From assembly GCA_015655195.1 (NCBI GenBank), contig JAATFM010000266.1, forward strand, positions 1-50,242: a stretch of DNA of 50,242 nt, in the 5' to 3' direction. The position numbers were made by a program, and so were the translations under genes. The DNA is from Terriglobales bacterium (GTDB lineage Bacteria > Acidobacteriota > Terriglobia > Terriglobales > Acidobacteriaceae). Below, in pieces: positions 16,410 to 25,444 of this stretch (positions are counted from its first letter, which is position 1; the number at the start of each line of letters is the position of its first letter). The notes under the pieces were generated by a model. It was not told the DNA's origin and made no database searches. It saw nothing but the letters and a program-made list of their open reading frames with translations.

Positions 16410-19400
16410 ATGCGAGTTTTCGGGCTTCGCGGCGCCATGCTTGCTCTCGGAGCGGTATTCGCGCTGACGGCAGTAGGACCGATTGCACGGCCGGCATACG
16501 GCCAGGCGATTTCGATGAACGGCGGATCGATTCAGGGCACTATAACCGATCCGGGTGGCGCAGCCATCCCGGGCGCCAATATTACGATCTCCAGCCCGGA
16601 AACGGGATACTCAAAAACTCTGACCTCGGACTCGGCCGGCTACTATAGCCTCGGACCTCTGGTTCCCGGACGCTACAACGTTACAGTGGACTTCAAAGGC
16701 TTTGCGCATGAGGTGTTCAAAACCGTGGTTGAGCTTGGCACGGTGAGCTCGGGCAACATCCGGCTGAAGATCAGCAGCACGGGTGAAACCGTGGAAGTCA
16801 GCGCCAGTGAAGTTCAGGTCAACACCGAACAGGCTGGCGTGGCCGGCGTTGTCACCACCGAGCAGATTGAAACGCTTCCGATTAACGGTCGCAACATTCT
16901 CGACATCGCACAGATTCAGCCGGGCGTCATCCTCCAGTCCGGCCAGGCTTTCGATCCCACCAAGACGGGTTACTCCGCTCTCGGCATCAACGGCGCGAAT
17001 GGCCGCACCACCCGCATTCTTGTTGATGGCCAGGACATCTCGGACGAAACCGTCGGCACGCTTATCTTCAACGTGCCGGAAGGCGCTATCGGCGAGTTCC
17101 AGTTGAACCGCTCCACGCAGGATGTCTCCGGCGAAGTCACCTCCACTGGCCAAGTGCTCATGTCCACCCAGTCGGGAACCAACCGCTTCCACGGAAATCT
17201 CTTCGGCATCTTCCAGGATGCGCGCGCAGGCTTTGCCGGCATTAACGGCAATGCTGGCGACGATGCTCCCTTTCAGCGCGACCAGTTCGGCGGTTACGTC
17301 GGCGGACCGATCTGGAAGGACAAGCTCTTCTTCTTTGGCGGCGCGGAGCGCAACAAGCAGTTTGACTCCAGCCCGGTGAGCGCCACGATTTCGGCCATGG
17401 ATGCGATCTACACGGCCTATCCATCCGTCCCCGACCCGTTCAAGGATACCTTCAGCATGGGCCGCCTGGATTACAACGGCCCCTGGGGCGTGCACTACTT
17501 TGCCCGTGCCACCTATAGCAACAACATTGGATATGGAACCGAAGCCCAGGACCCCTACGGTCTCTTTGCGAGCCAGAACAACGTGCCAGCTATTGTGGGT
17601 GGTGCGGATTTCACCACCGGCAATTTCACGCACTCTCTCCGCTACGGCTACCTCAAGTTCATCAACAACCTCAACGGCGCCAGCCCGGGCGTTTACGATC
17701 CCGGCACGGTTCTTGGCTTCAAAGCTGAACTAGGTGTGCGCGACGGCAGCAACCGTCTTTATGCCGGTGGTAATGAGGACGCTCCGCAGAAGACCTACCA
17801 GTCGAGCAAGCAGTTCCGCTATGACGGCACGTGGACAAAGGGCGCGCACAACCTGAAGTTTGGAGGCGAAATTACCCGCGTCCTCGGGGGCGGATTTGCG
17901 GCTTTCTATAACGATATGGTGTTTGAATCTGACACCAGTGCGCAATATCAACTTGCTACATGCGCGAACCCCACTCCGATTGGCGGCATTGATGCCAATG
18001 GTCAGTGCCTGGACGATCCGCTTTACGGCTACAAGCCTTATCTCTTCCTCTTCGGCAACGGCAACGGCTCATTCTCCGAGCGGCCGGCCTTCGGTCTTCC
18101 TGGCGGCGGCCAATTCAGTTGGCGTCTTGCGGCTTACGTTGGCGATTCCTGGAAGGTCAAGCCATATCTGACGGTTGTTGCCGGCCTGCGCTGGAGCACC
18201 GATACCGACCGCGGCAACCAGGATCTGGCGACGCCGACCTGTGGACAGGTGGATCCTTCGCTACAGTTCACCGGTTGCGACAGCACCACGCCGGATGCGC
18301 CGCTCTTTGACTTCTTCGGCCCCGGCCTCGGCCTCGGCAAACGCACCCAGCAGCCTTATGCGAACTTTGGTCCGCAGCTCGGCCTGGTTTACAGTCCCGG
18401 CTCGCACAAGATGTCTCTGCGCGGCGGCGTCGGCATCTACTACGACAGCAACCTCTTCAACAACGCAAGCAATGCGCGCGCGCAGAATTCTCCCGCCGAG
18501 TTCCCCGCGTTCACGGACTCAGAGCTTCTTTCCTCCAATCAGACTTTTAACCTCGTCGGCTGGAAAAATGGCGTTGGCGGCGTAATGCAGAACGGTGATC
18601 CCTGCAACATTGCCGGAGCAACCGATTCGGGCTGCATTACCTGGGCCAATCTGTTCAACATGTCCACGGCGGATGCCACCACGATCATGCACAATCTGGT
18701 GCAGGAATATCAGACCGCTTCCGCTGTTCCTCAGCCCAACGGCAGCTTTGTGGGAAAAACCTTGGAACCAGGCGCCGCATACGCCGGCCCATACAAGACT
18801 CCGTATTCCATCCAGTTCAACGGTGGAGTGCAGTATGAGCTTAAGCCCGGACTTCTGTTGAGCGTGGATTATATCCATAACGCCACTCTGAAGGTTCCGA
18901 TGGTAGTGGATACAAACCACGTTGGCGCGGCCCGTTACTTTAACAAGACCGCAGCTCAGAATGCAGTTACCTATGTGCTCGCGGAAAATGGCTATTCCTC
19001 AATTAACGATGCGATCACCCATGGCGCGACGATTGACGACTTTGCCGACCTTGACCAGGGCGGCGGTGTAGGCTCCGGTACTGAAAACATCGACGGTCCG
19101 GCCTCGCTTGCCGGTCTGACGCCAGATACTGGAGCAGCCTTCCCGGGCGCCAACGCAAACGTCGGTAACGGCAGCTTCATTCTGCCGGTTGGCAAGTCGG
19201 CCTACGACGCGCTACAGATCGTTGTCCAGCAGCAGAAGCAGCACCCGCTGCCCGGCATTTTGCAGAGCAACGCGCAAATCTCCTACAACCTGTCCGAGGC
19301 CGTTAGCAATAGCGGCGGCGCCGGCGTCAGTGGCTCCAACCAGTTCTTTGTTGGTTCCAGCTCGAGCACCGCTTGGAACCAGGACAATGTGAACCGCTAT

Positions 19401-20129
19401 ATCGGCAGGAATGACATGGACCACACGAACATGTTGAGCCTGGCGGGCAGCATCACCGTCAAGTATGGTCCCCAGATCGCCTTGGTGGGCCACTTCTTCT
19501 CCGCACCTCCGTCGAGTCTGACGCTGCGGCAAGCCCAGCAGGATACTCTGGGCGGTCAGATCTTCAAGACCGACGTGGACGGCGACGGCACCATCGGCGA
19601 CCTTCTGCCCGGAGCCGGTCCTGGCTCCTATATGCACGAGGTGAAGGGCGCCAAGCTGGCTCAGGTGATTGACAACTACAACGCAACCCAGGCTGGAACG
19701 CTGACGCCTGCCGGACAGGTTCTGGTCGACAACGGCATCTTCACCGTGCAGCAGATGCAGGCACTGGGAGGCGTCAAGCCCCAGTTGATTTCCGCGCCTG
19801 TCAACCCGATCAAGAACCCGGCGACCCGCACCCTTGACGCCAGCGTCAAATATCCCATTCGCTACCTGAAGCGCTTCCGCGAAGGTCTGGTCATCACTCC
19901 TTCGGTTGCCTTCTACAACGTTACCAACATGGCCAACTACAACCTTAGCAGTGGCGTCTTCTCCGGTCTGGCACCCACATCTGATGGGACCGCCGCAGAC
20001 GGACTGCTGAACGGAGATAATTCACAGGGTGTGCTGTTCGGCCAGCGTAGCCTGCGCGGCTCCGGCAACGGAACCTTCGATCAGGGCGGACCCCGCACCG
20101 CGGAGTTCAGCCTCAAGATCGACTTCTAA
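16410..20129 (+). CDS. TonB-dependent receptor-like outer membrane protein with carboxypeptidase-regulatory domain
   Basis: 1239 residues with strong GGAGGAG ribosome binding site. Signal peptide residues 1-33 (cut after A-Y-G-Q-A). Residues about 37-120 form a CarboxypepD_reg domain (G-S-I-Q-G-T-I-T-D-P-G-G-A-A-I-P-G-A) . A plug-like domain follows with L-P-I-N-G-R-N-I-L-D and I-L-V-D-G-Q-D-I, then a long beta-barrel ending in Phe (F-S-L-K-I-D-F), as expected for an outer membrane protein. This architecture, Oar/OmpA-like, is greatly expanded in Acidobacteria and is presumed to import large substrates such as oligosaccharides. No SusD partner or TonB gene is adjacent. Substrate unknown. Confidence 0.9.
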   Translation: MRVFGLRGAMLALGAVFALTAVGPIARPAYGQAISMNGGSIQGTITDPGGAAIPGANITISSPETGYSKTLTSDSAGYYSLGPLVPGRYNVTVDFKGFAHEVFKTVVELGTVSSGNIRLKISSTGETVEVSASEVQVNTEQAGVAGVVTTEQIETLPINGRNILDIAQIQPGVILQSGQAFDPTKTGYSALGINGANGRTTRILVDGQDISDETVGTLIFNVPEGAIGEFQLNRSTQDVSGEVTSTGQVLMSTQSGTNRFHGNLFGIFQDARAGFAGINGNAGDDAPFQRDQFGGYVGGPIWKDKLFFFGGAERNKQFDSSPVSATISAMDAIYTAYPSVPDPFKDTFSMGRLDYNGPWGVHYFARATYSNNIGYGTEAQDPYGLFASQNNVPAIVGGADFTTGNFTHSLRYGYLKFINNLNGASPGVYDPGTVLGFKAELGVRDGSNRLYAGGNEDAPQKTYQSSKQFRYDGTWTKGAHNLKFGGEITRVLGGGFAAFYNDMVFESDTSAQYQLATCANPTPIGGIDANGQCLDDPLYGYKPYLFLFGNGNGSFSERPAFGLPGGGQFSWRLAAYVGDSWKVKPYLTVVAGLRWSTDTDRGNQDLATPTCGQVDPSLQFTGCDSTTPDAPLFDFFGPGLGLGKRTQQPYANFGPQLGLVYSPGSHKMSLRGGVGIYYDSNLFNNASNARAQNSPAEFPAFTDSELLSSNQTFNLVGWKNGVGGVMQNGDPCNIAGATDSGCITWANLFNMSTADATTIMHNLVQEYQTASAVPQPNGSFVGKTLEPGAAYAGPYKTPYSIQFNGGVQYELKPGLLLSVDYIHNATLKVPMVVDTNHVGAARYFNKTAAQNAVTYVLAENGYSSINDAITHGATIDDFADLDQGGGVGSGTENIDGPASLAGLTPDTGAAFPGANANVGNGSFILPVGKSAYDALQIVVQQQKQHPLPGILQSNAQISYNLSEAVSNSGGAGVSGSNQFFVGSSSSTAWNQDNVNRYIGRNDMDHTNMLSLAGSITVKYGPQIALVGHFFSAPPSSLTLRQAQQDTLGGQIFKTDVDGDGTIGDLLPGAGPGSYMHEVKGAKLAQVIDNYNATQAGTLTPAGQVLVDNGIFTVQQMQALGGVKPQLISAPVNPIKNPATRTLDASVKYPIRYLKRFREGLVITPSVAFYNVTNMANYNLSSGVFSGLAPTSDGTAADGLLNGDNSQGVLFGQRSLRGSGNGTFDQGGPRTAEFSLKIDF

Positions 20130-20133
20130 TCAA

Positions 20134-20194
20134 CCGATTACGCAAAGAAGAAGGGCGTCCGCTATGCGGACGCCCTTCTTCTTTGCGTAATCGG
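20134..20194. terminator. Very long perfect hairpin between receptor gene and rsfS (bidirectional terminator)
   Basis: A perfect 29-bp inverted repeat, 20134-20162 against 20166-20194, with loop TAT. It starts 4 bp after the receptor stop and ends 47 bp before the rsfS stop, so it lies between convergent genes. The stem is GC-rich near the loop (GGGCGTCCGC) and A/T-rich outside. It has no plain T-tail; the pyrimidine-rich right arm CTTCTTCTTT may serve. Most terminators have far shorter stems. Confidence 0.8.
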
Positions 20195-20241
20195 AATCGA
20201 CTAAAGCCTAAAAACCGCTTTGCAAGCTTCAGGCAGGCAGC

Positions 20242-20838
20242 TTATTTCTTCTTCGCGGCCTTCTTTGCGGCGGATTTTTTCGCGGCCGATTTCGCAGCGG
20301 TCTTGGCGGGAGCCTTTTTGGCCGGGGATTTTTTTGCGGCCTTCGCAGCCGTTTTTTTCGCGACAGTCTTTGCAGCGGCCTTCTTGGCGCTTGCTTTCTT
20401 TGCCGCCGGCTTGGCCTTTGCCCGTGCCTCGCGGGTCTTTTCGGCCAGCGCGACCTTCAGCTCCGCATCGAATTCAGCCGGGGTGAGCGGGCGGGCGGAC
20501 TTGCGTAGCCGCTCGATGTCGTAAAAAGCTCGCCGCTCGGCACGAAAGACGTGGACCACAAAATCCACGTAGTCGAGCAGGATCCAATCCCCCTGCCGCC
20601 GGCCCTCCACCGAGTTCGGATAGATACCGTAATCGTGCTTGATCTTTAGCTCGATTTCGTCGGCGATTGCCACCGCCTGCCGTTCGTTCGAGGCGGAGGT
20701 AATCAGGAAGAAATCGGCCAGGGCGGACTCGGAGGGGTCGAGCGCCAGAATGCGCGTCTCTTCGCCTTTCTTGTCTTCGCAGGCCTGCGCGGCGGTTTGT
20801 ACGAGGATGAGGGTTTCAATAGCGGCGGTGGCAGTCAT
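20242..20838 (-). CDS. rsfS: Ribosome silencing factor RsfS with Lys/Ala-rich histone-like tail
   Basis: 198 residues, where RsfS (Iojap) is usually 105-130. Residues 1-115 are the RsfS domain, with D-F-F-L-I-T-S-A-S-N-E-R-Q, the G-x-x-P-x-S-V-E-G-R block and D-W-I-L-L-D-Y-V-D-F-V-V-H-V-F. It binds ribosomal protein uL14 and blocks 30S-50S joining in starvation. Residues 139-198 are almost only Lys and Ala with Pro/Ser/Thr, in A-K-K-A repeats like histone H1 tails, so this end is strongly basic. The start has AGAGGAA upstream. It lies 185 bp downstream of nadD on the same strand, the usual pairing. Confidence 0.93.
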   Translation of the reverse strand: MTATAAIETLILVQTAAQACEDKKGEETRILALDPSESALADFFLITSASNERQAVAIADEIELKIKHDYGIYPNSVEGRRQGDWILLDYVDFVVHVFRAERRAFYDIERLRKSARPLTPAEFDAELKVALAEKTREARAKAKPAAKKASAKKAAAKTVAKKTAAKAAKKSPAKKAPAKTAAKSAAKKSAAKKAAKKK

Positions 20839-21023
20839 TCGTGCGTAATTTCCTCTGGTGCAGATTCATCGTAGAGCAGTTCTCCTGCCACTATCAACTT
20901 CCAGCGCGTGCGTGGAGCGGTTTCCGGGCAAATTTTACGGCGAAAATTGCAAAATCCGATGCCTGGGGCCTTCCTACGGGAGCGAACCACTCCAGAGTGC
21001 GGGTTACGGAAACCGCTGCAAGG

Positions 21024-21773
21024 CTACAGGTGCTGGTAGAGCTGATGCCGGCGGATGTACTCGGCCACGGCGGGGGGCAGCGGCGAGGGCGCACCCGCGC
21101 GGGTCTGCGCCCGAATCTGCGAAGCGCTGATGTCCACATAGAGGCCGGGCAGCAGGTAGAAGGGCGCCGTCTCGCCGGCGGCGTTCGTGAGAGTGGCGGC
21201 GAGCAGCTCCGGGCCGGCGGCGGTCTCGCCCGACGCGTGCCCTGACGACGCATAACCGGGCGCCTCCCCGGGCGCGGTAGAGAGCGATAAGCCCTCCGGG
21301 ATCATGCTGGTGAGATTGTCGAGCGATTGCCCAGGGCGCGAAGCGACAACGAGCGAGGCGGCGAAGGGAATCTCCGCAGCGCCATGCCAGTTGCGAAGCT
21401 GGGCCAGGGAGTCTGCGCCGAGAAGGAGAAAAAGCTCTGCCTCGGGGAGTTCGCTGCGCAGCGTATGCAGCGACTCCAGCGTGTAGTTTGGCGAGCCGTC
21501 CGGACGCGGCGCGTCCAGCAGCGAAAGCTCGAAGCCGGGCTCCCCCTCAATTGCCTGCCGCGTCATGGCCGCACGATCCGGAAAGGAAGCAGTTGCGCCG
21601 TCCGGCTTGAGCGGCTGTGCGCCAACCGGCGCAAAAAGAATACGGTCCAGCCGCAACGCCGCCTGCGCGGCGCGGGCCACGGCCAGGTGGCCGAGATGCG
21701 GCGGGTCAAAGCTGCCACCGAAAAACGCTACGCGGCTGCCGACCAAAGAGGCTACGCGCGGGGAAGCGCACAT
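21024..21773 (-). CDS. nadD: Nicotinate-nucleotide adenylyltransferase NadD
   Basis: 249 residues. Adenylylates nicotinate mononucleotide in NAD synthesis. The nucleotidyltransferase signature G-G-S-F-D-P-P-H-L-G-H is at residues 19-29, followed by L-L-G-A-D-S-L-A-Q-L-R-N-W-H and the C-terminal V-D-I-S-A-S-Q-I-R, the family's S-S-T-x-I-R position. An insertion of about 35 residues rich in Gly, Ala and Ser lies before that last motif, making the protein longer than the usual 200-220. No Shine-Dalgarno is seen; TAGGAT ends 6 nt before the ATG, consistent with a leaderless mRNA. Upstream of rsfS. Confidence 0.93.
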   Translation of the reverse strand: MCASPRVASLVGSRVAFFGGSFDPPHLGHLAVARAAQAALRLDRILFAPVGAQPLKPDGATASFPDRAAMTRQAIEGEPGFELSLLDAPRPDGSPNYTLESLHTLRSELPEAELFLLLGADSLAQLRNWHGAAEIPFAASLVVASRPGQSLDNLTSMIPEGLSLSTAPGEAPGYASSGHASGETAAGPELLAATLTNAAGETAPFYLLPGLYVDISASQIRAQTRAGAPSPLPPAVAEYIRRHQLYQHL

Positions 21774-21779
21774 GAATTC

Positions 21780-21785
21780 ATCCTA
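21780..21785 (-). promoter_or_regulatory. -10-like element for nadD (possible leaderless start)
   Basis: On the minus strand TAGGAT is followed by GAATTC and then the nadD ATG. With only 6 nt between, transcription would start at or beside the start codon. No clear -35 was recognised. Confidence 0.4.
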
Positions 21786-21828
21786 TCGCGGCGGAGCCGC
21801 TTTTCTGGTACCGGGCCAGTTTCGCAGC

Positions 21829-21845
21829 AGGGGCTAAAGCCCTTT
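21829..21845. repeat. REP-like palindrome with GGGGCTAAAGCC core (copy 1)
   Basis: AGGGGCTAAAGCCCTTT in the nadD/hydrolase intergenic region; GGGC-TAAA-GCCC forms a short stem. The 11-nt core GGGGCTAAAGCC also occurs near 44217. Such dispersed intergenic palindromes are common in acidobacterial genomes, from my general knowledge. Confidence 0.4.
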
Positions 21846-21969
21846 CTCTTATGCGGCTCATTCGGCAGCCGAAGATAAATCCCCGGCCTACCCGTCGTGC
21901 CCTGTTACAAGGCAAATGCAAACTGACCCGCTGCCGCTTTCCTCAACCTCGATCCGCCGCTGATAAACT

Positions 21970-21975
21970 GATAAT
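21970..21975 (+). promoter_or_regulatory. -10-like element for ABHD18-like gene (possible leaderless start)
   Basis: GATAAT ends 7 nt before the ATG at 21983, and no Shine-Dalgarno is present. This spacing fits a leaderless transcript. No recognisable -35. Confidence 0.4.
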
Positions 21976-21982
21976 AAGCACG

Positions 21983-23278
21983 ATGGCAAGCAACTGGTAT
22001 GCGCGGTGGATGTACCGCTGGGAGACGCGGCTGACGACACGCGACGAGAACCGCGTGGTGCGACCGCGTGAGTGGGGCGTCGAGTGGATCGCACCGTTTC
22101 TGGAGTCGCATGGGCTGGCTGGATCAGAGCTTCGCCAGGCGGAGGCCGGTGACAGCGTCCAGGCTGAGGCCGCAATCGCGCGCATCAACGAAATTCTCAT
22201 CCGCCACAGCGATCAGTTTTTCGGCTACGAGCGGCCTATGGATTTCCGCATCGAAGAACGCTATCCGCAGCTCTTTCCCACCAATGTGCGTCCCGAGACG
22301 CTGGCCCAGGACGCGGAGCTGAAACGCAAGGCCGAGAATGGCGAGATCGAGCGGGCGCAATTTCTACGCTTCACCTCGCCGGAACGCACGCCGCACCCGG
22401 AGAACGATCTTGTCAACGCGCGCTGGTTCCCTGCTCCCGCGCATAAAGATCCCACGCGGCCGAAGCAGGCCATCGTCATCCTGCCGCAATGGAATGCCGA
22501 CGCTTTCAGCCACAACGCGCTGGCCTCGCTCTTCAACCGCATGGGAATTTCCGCGCTGCGGCTCTCGAAGCCTTACCACGACATCCGCCGGCCCACGGAG
22601 CTTGAGCGCTCGGATTACGCCGTCAGCGCCAACATTGGCCGCACGCTCTCGGCCTGCCGCCAAGCCGTGGTCGATATTCGCTGCTGCCTGGACTGGCTTG
22701 AGAGCCAGGGCTACGAGCAATTTGGCGTGCTTGGCACCAGCCTCGGCTCCTGCTACGCCTTTCTGGCCAGCGCACACGACAAGCGGCTGCGGGTAAATGC
22801 GTTCAATCATGCCTCGACCTCTTTCGGCGACGTGGTATGGGCGGGCCAGAGCACGCGGCACATCCGCGCGGGCCTTGAAGAGGCGGGACTGACGCAGGAG
22901 CGGCTCCGCAATCTCTGGGCGGCCGTCAGCCCGGTCAACTACTACGAGAAATTTATGAGCGCAGAATCCGCCGGGCGCGACAAAAAAGTGCTCGTCGTCT
23001 ACGCCGACTACGACCTCACCTTTCCCCGCGAGTATTCGTTGCAGGTCATCGATGCCTTCGAGCGCCACCGTGTCGACTTCGAGCCTCGCGTGCTGCCCTG
23101 CGGCCACTACACCACCGGCGAAACGCCCTACAAGTACATCGACGGCTGGTATATGGGATCGTTTGTCTATCGCGCCTTCAAAGAGCTGCGTAAAGAGAAA
23201 GCGGCACTTGCCGCATCGCCTCTGAATTCCAGTCAGGACGCGCCCGAGGAAGACAAGGCTGAAGCGCTCTTGCGCTGA
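21983..23278 (+). CDS. Alpha/beta hydrolase, ABHD18-like
   Basis: 431 residues from ATG 21983. An earlier in-frame start at 21851 is rejected because it crosses the intergenic palindrome. The protein has a long N-terminal region (about 160 residues) before the hydrolase core. The core begins with A-I-V-I-L-P-Q-W-N-A-D and has the nucleophile elbow G-T-S-L-G-S (Ser253), an Asp in V-V-Y-A-D-Y-D-L-T-F and a His in C-G-H-Y-T-T-G-E. The layout and the conserved L-P-Q-W-N and S-K-P-Y-H-D blocks resemble eukaryotic ABHD18 (DUF2048). No signal peptide, so probably cytoplasmic. Substrate unknown; carboxylic ester or lipid hydrolysis is likely. Confidence 0.8.
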   Translation: MASNWYARWMYRWETRLTTRDENRVVRPREWGVEWIAPFLESHGLAGSELRQAEAGDSVQAEAAIARINEILIRHSDQFFGYERPMDFRIEERYPQLFPTNVRPETLAQDAELKRKAENGEIERAQFLRFTSPERTPHPENDLVNARWFPAPAHKDPTRPKQAIVILPQWNADAFSHNALASLFNRMGISALRLSKPYHDIRRPTELERSDYAVSANIGRTLSACRQAVVDIRCCLDWLESQGYEQFGVLGTSLGSCYAFLASAHDKRLRVNAFNHASTSFGDVVWAGQSTRHIRAGLEEAGLTQERLRNLWAAVSPVNYYEKFMSAESAGRDKKVLVVYADYDLTFPREYSLQVIDAFERHRVDFEPRVLPCGHYTTGETPYKYIDGWYMGSFVYRAFKELRKEKAALAASPLNSSQDAPEEDKAEALLR

Positions 23279-23294
23279 CGGCGCCGCAGCGGCT

Positions 23295-25187
23295 TCAGTA
23301 CCGCACCCGCTGCAGGATGGTTTCGACCTCTTGTGGCGAGAGCGCTCTGGCAATGAGCCATCCCTGCATCGCGTCACAGCCCAGCCGCTCCAGAATCTCC
23401 TTCTGCGACTGCCGCTCCACGCCCTCGGCAACCACGAGCCGGCCCAGCCGGTGCACGATCTCGATAATGCCCTGCACAATGGCAAGATTGGCCGGCTGAT
23501 CTTCGAGCTCACTGATGAAGCTTTTATCGATCTTGATGCGGTCAAAGGGCATGGAGAGCAGGTGCGTAAGCGAGGCGAAGCCGGTGCCGAAGTCATCGAG
23601 CGCAATCTCGATCCCGCGCTCGTGAAGTTCGTTCAAATCGCGCAGAATGCTGCCTGAATCCGCATCGAGAAAGATTCCCTCAGTCACCTCGATGGCAACC
23701 CGCGACGGCGGCAGGCCATACCGCTCCAGAGCGCCGAAAAGCCGCGCCGGAAAGCGATTATTAGCCAGATCGGCGGCGGTGATGTTGACGGCGACCTTGT
23801 TGAATTTCACTCCACGGTCGATAAATTGCCGCGCATCGGCCAGCGCCCGGTCGAGCACAAAGTTGCCCACGGCCTGCGCGGTTCCGGGGTCTTTGAAGAC
23901 ATCGAAAAATGCGGTCGGCGTCATCATCCCGTGCCAGGGATGCCGCCAGCGCAGAAGTGCTTCGAGCGAAGGCGGCCTGCCGCTGCCGGCATAAAAGAGC
24001 GGCTGATAGTGCAGCTCGAACTGCTTTCGATCCAGGCCCGCGTGGATGGTCTCGATCAGCTTGACCTTGCGCTCGAACTCCTCGCGCATCGAGGAATGAA
24101 ACTGCTGGTAACGGTCGCGGCCAAGCGATTTCGCGGCGTAGAGAGCGATGTCGGCGGCCTTGAAAAGCTCCTCCTGGCTCTCACCGTCATTCGGCGCATA
24201 CGCGTAGCCGATGGTGCCGCTCACACGGTGCGGAACGCCGTCGATCGGCACCGGCGCGCGCATCTGCTCCAGAACTTTCTCAAAGATGCTCACCGCCTCT
24301 TCCACCGGCAGGCCACGCACCAGGATGGCAAACTCATCGCCGCCCAGCCGGGCCAGAAAAACCTGCTGGCTTTCGAGCGTCCGCAGCCGGTCCACCAGCG
24401 CGCACAGCACCTTGTCGCCGGTAAAGTGCCCGTAGGAGTCGTTAATGTCCTTGAAGTGGTCCACGTCCAAGATGCCGAGGTAGACCTCTTCGCCGGCGCG
24501 GGCGGCCCGTTCCAGCATCTGCCGGCAGGTGGTGGTGAAGCATTGCCGGTTGGCAAGCCCGGTCAGGAAATCCGTGTTCAGCGAGTGCTTCAGGTGCGCC
24601 TGGCTCTCGATGAGCCGGTTCTCGGCCAGCTTGCGGTCTGTAATGTCGAAGCGGATGGCAACGTAATGATCGAGCTTGCCCTCGGCGGAATGGCGCGGCA
24701 CAATCGTAGTCTGCACCCAGTAGAGTGAGCCATCCTTGCGCCGGTTGCAGATCTCCCCGCTCCACACATGCCCGTGAGCAATCACCGAGTACATCTGCCG
24801 GAAAAACTCGGCCGGGTGCACGCCCGAGCGCAGCATCCGGTGGTTCTGTCCGATCAGCTCCGCCTCGCTGTATCCGCTGATCTCTACAAATTTGCGATTG
24901 ACGAAGGTGATCGTTCCTTTGACATCCGTAATCGCTACAATGGCTGCCGAGTCGAGCGCGTGAAGGATGAAATCGATCTCGGTATCGCTGGGCCAGCGGT
25001 TGACGATCTCGACGACCGCCTCCGGCTCCATCGCGCCATTCTGCGCGGCCGCGGGCTTGCCATGGAGACTGGGCCGGACTTGTGACGGTTCAATCATCGG
25101 AGCAGGCAACGCTCCCCCTGAGCGCGCCTCCTGGGAATAAGACTTAGGGGAATGAGATTCCTTGATCGACAATACTGAAATCTCCAT
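23295..25187 (-). CDS. PAS-GGDEF-EAL cyclic-di-GMP signalling protein
   Basis: 630 residues, no transmembrane segment. A PAS domain spans about residues 72-187 with the usual R-F-D-I-T-D-R-K end. A GGDEF domain (about 200-365) has an intact G-G-D-E-F at 282-286 but no R-x-x-D inhibitory site in front of it. The EAL domain (about 378-625) has E-A-L-L-R at 409-413, the metal site D-D-F-G-T-G, and K-I-D-K-S-F-I and A-E-G-V-E blocks, so it should hydrolyse c-di-GMP; the cyclase half may be active or regulatory. The PAS domain probably senses a small ligand or redox state. Convergent with the ABHD18-like gene, 16 bp apart. Confidence 0.93.
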   Translation of the reverse strand: MEISVLSIKESHSPKSYSQEARSGGALPAPMIEPSQVRPSLHGKPAAAQNGAMEPEAVVEIVNRWPSDTEIDFILHALDSAAIVAITDVKGTITFVNRKFVEISGYSEAELIGQNHRMLRSGVHPAEFFRQMYSVIAHGHVWSGEICNRRKDGSLYWVQTTIVPRHSAEGKLDHYVAIRFDITDRKLAENRLIESQAHLKHSLNTDFLTGLANRQCFTTTCRQMLERAARAGEEVYLGILDVDHFKDINDSYGHFTGDKVLCALVDRLRTLESQQVFLARLGGDEFAILVRGLPVEEAVSIFEKVLEQMRAPVPIDGVPHRVSGTIGYAYAPNDGESQEELFKAADIALYAAKSLGRDRYQQFHSSMREEFERKVKLIETIHAGLDRKQFELHYQPLFYAGSGRPPSLEALLRWRHPWHGMMTPTAFFDVFKDPGTAQAVGNFVLDRALADARQFIDRGVKFNKVAVNITAADLANNRFPARLFGALERYGLPPSRVAIEVTEGIFLDADSGSILRDLNELHERGIEIALDDFGTGFASLTHLLSMPFDRIKIDKSFISELEDQPANLAIVQGIIEIVHRLGRLVVAEGVERQSQKEILERLGCDAMQGWLIARALSPQEVETILQRVRY

Positions 25188-25333
25188 TGCGGGAAACAGG
25201 AGTTCGGGGCAAACGGCCAGCCGGTCGAGCTGCAGAGGCCGTAAAAGCGAGACTTCTCCGGTGGGACGAAAATTCGCCGCCGTGAGAGCCTTGTTTCAAT
25301 AAATGAGTGGCGTTCTTTCCCTTGAATATAGAA

Positions 25334-25348
25334 CAGGTGTTTCACCTG
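25334..25348. repeat. Small hairpin in leader of PAS-GGDEF-EAL gene
   Basis: CAGGTGTTTCACCTG: perfect 6-bp stem, 3-nt loop, about 150 bp upstream of the GGDEF-EAL start. Possible mRNA stem or operator; I could not fit the region to a c-di-GMP riboswitch. Confidence 0.3.
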
Positions 25349-25444
25349 CCGGCAGAGAAAGATGTGGGAAACCCTCGGAATTCAGGCAATTTCTCATCTC
25401 GCGGGACGCTGCATGGGCCAGGCCGGGAGTAGCACGCGCCGGAA

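Noticed and set aside
25188..25345. Possible c-di-GMP riboswitch in the leader of the PAS-GGDEF-EAL gene
   Set aside because: A stretch on the plus strand vaguely recalls the GGGCAAAC element, but it is on the wrong strand for the gene and the other conserved blocks are absent.
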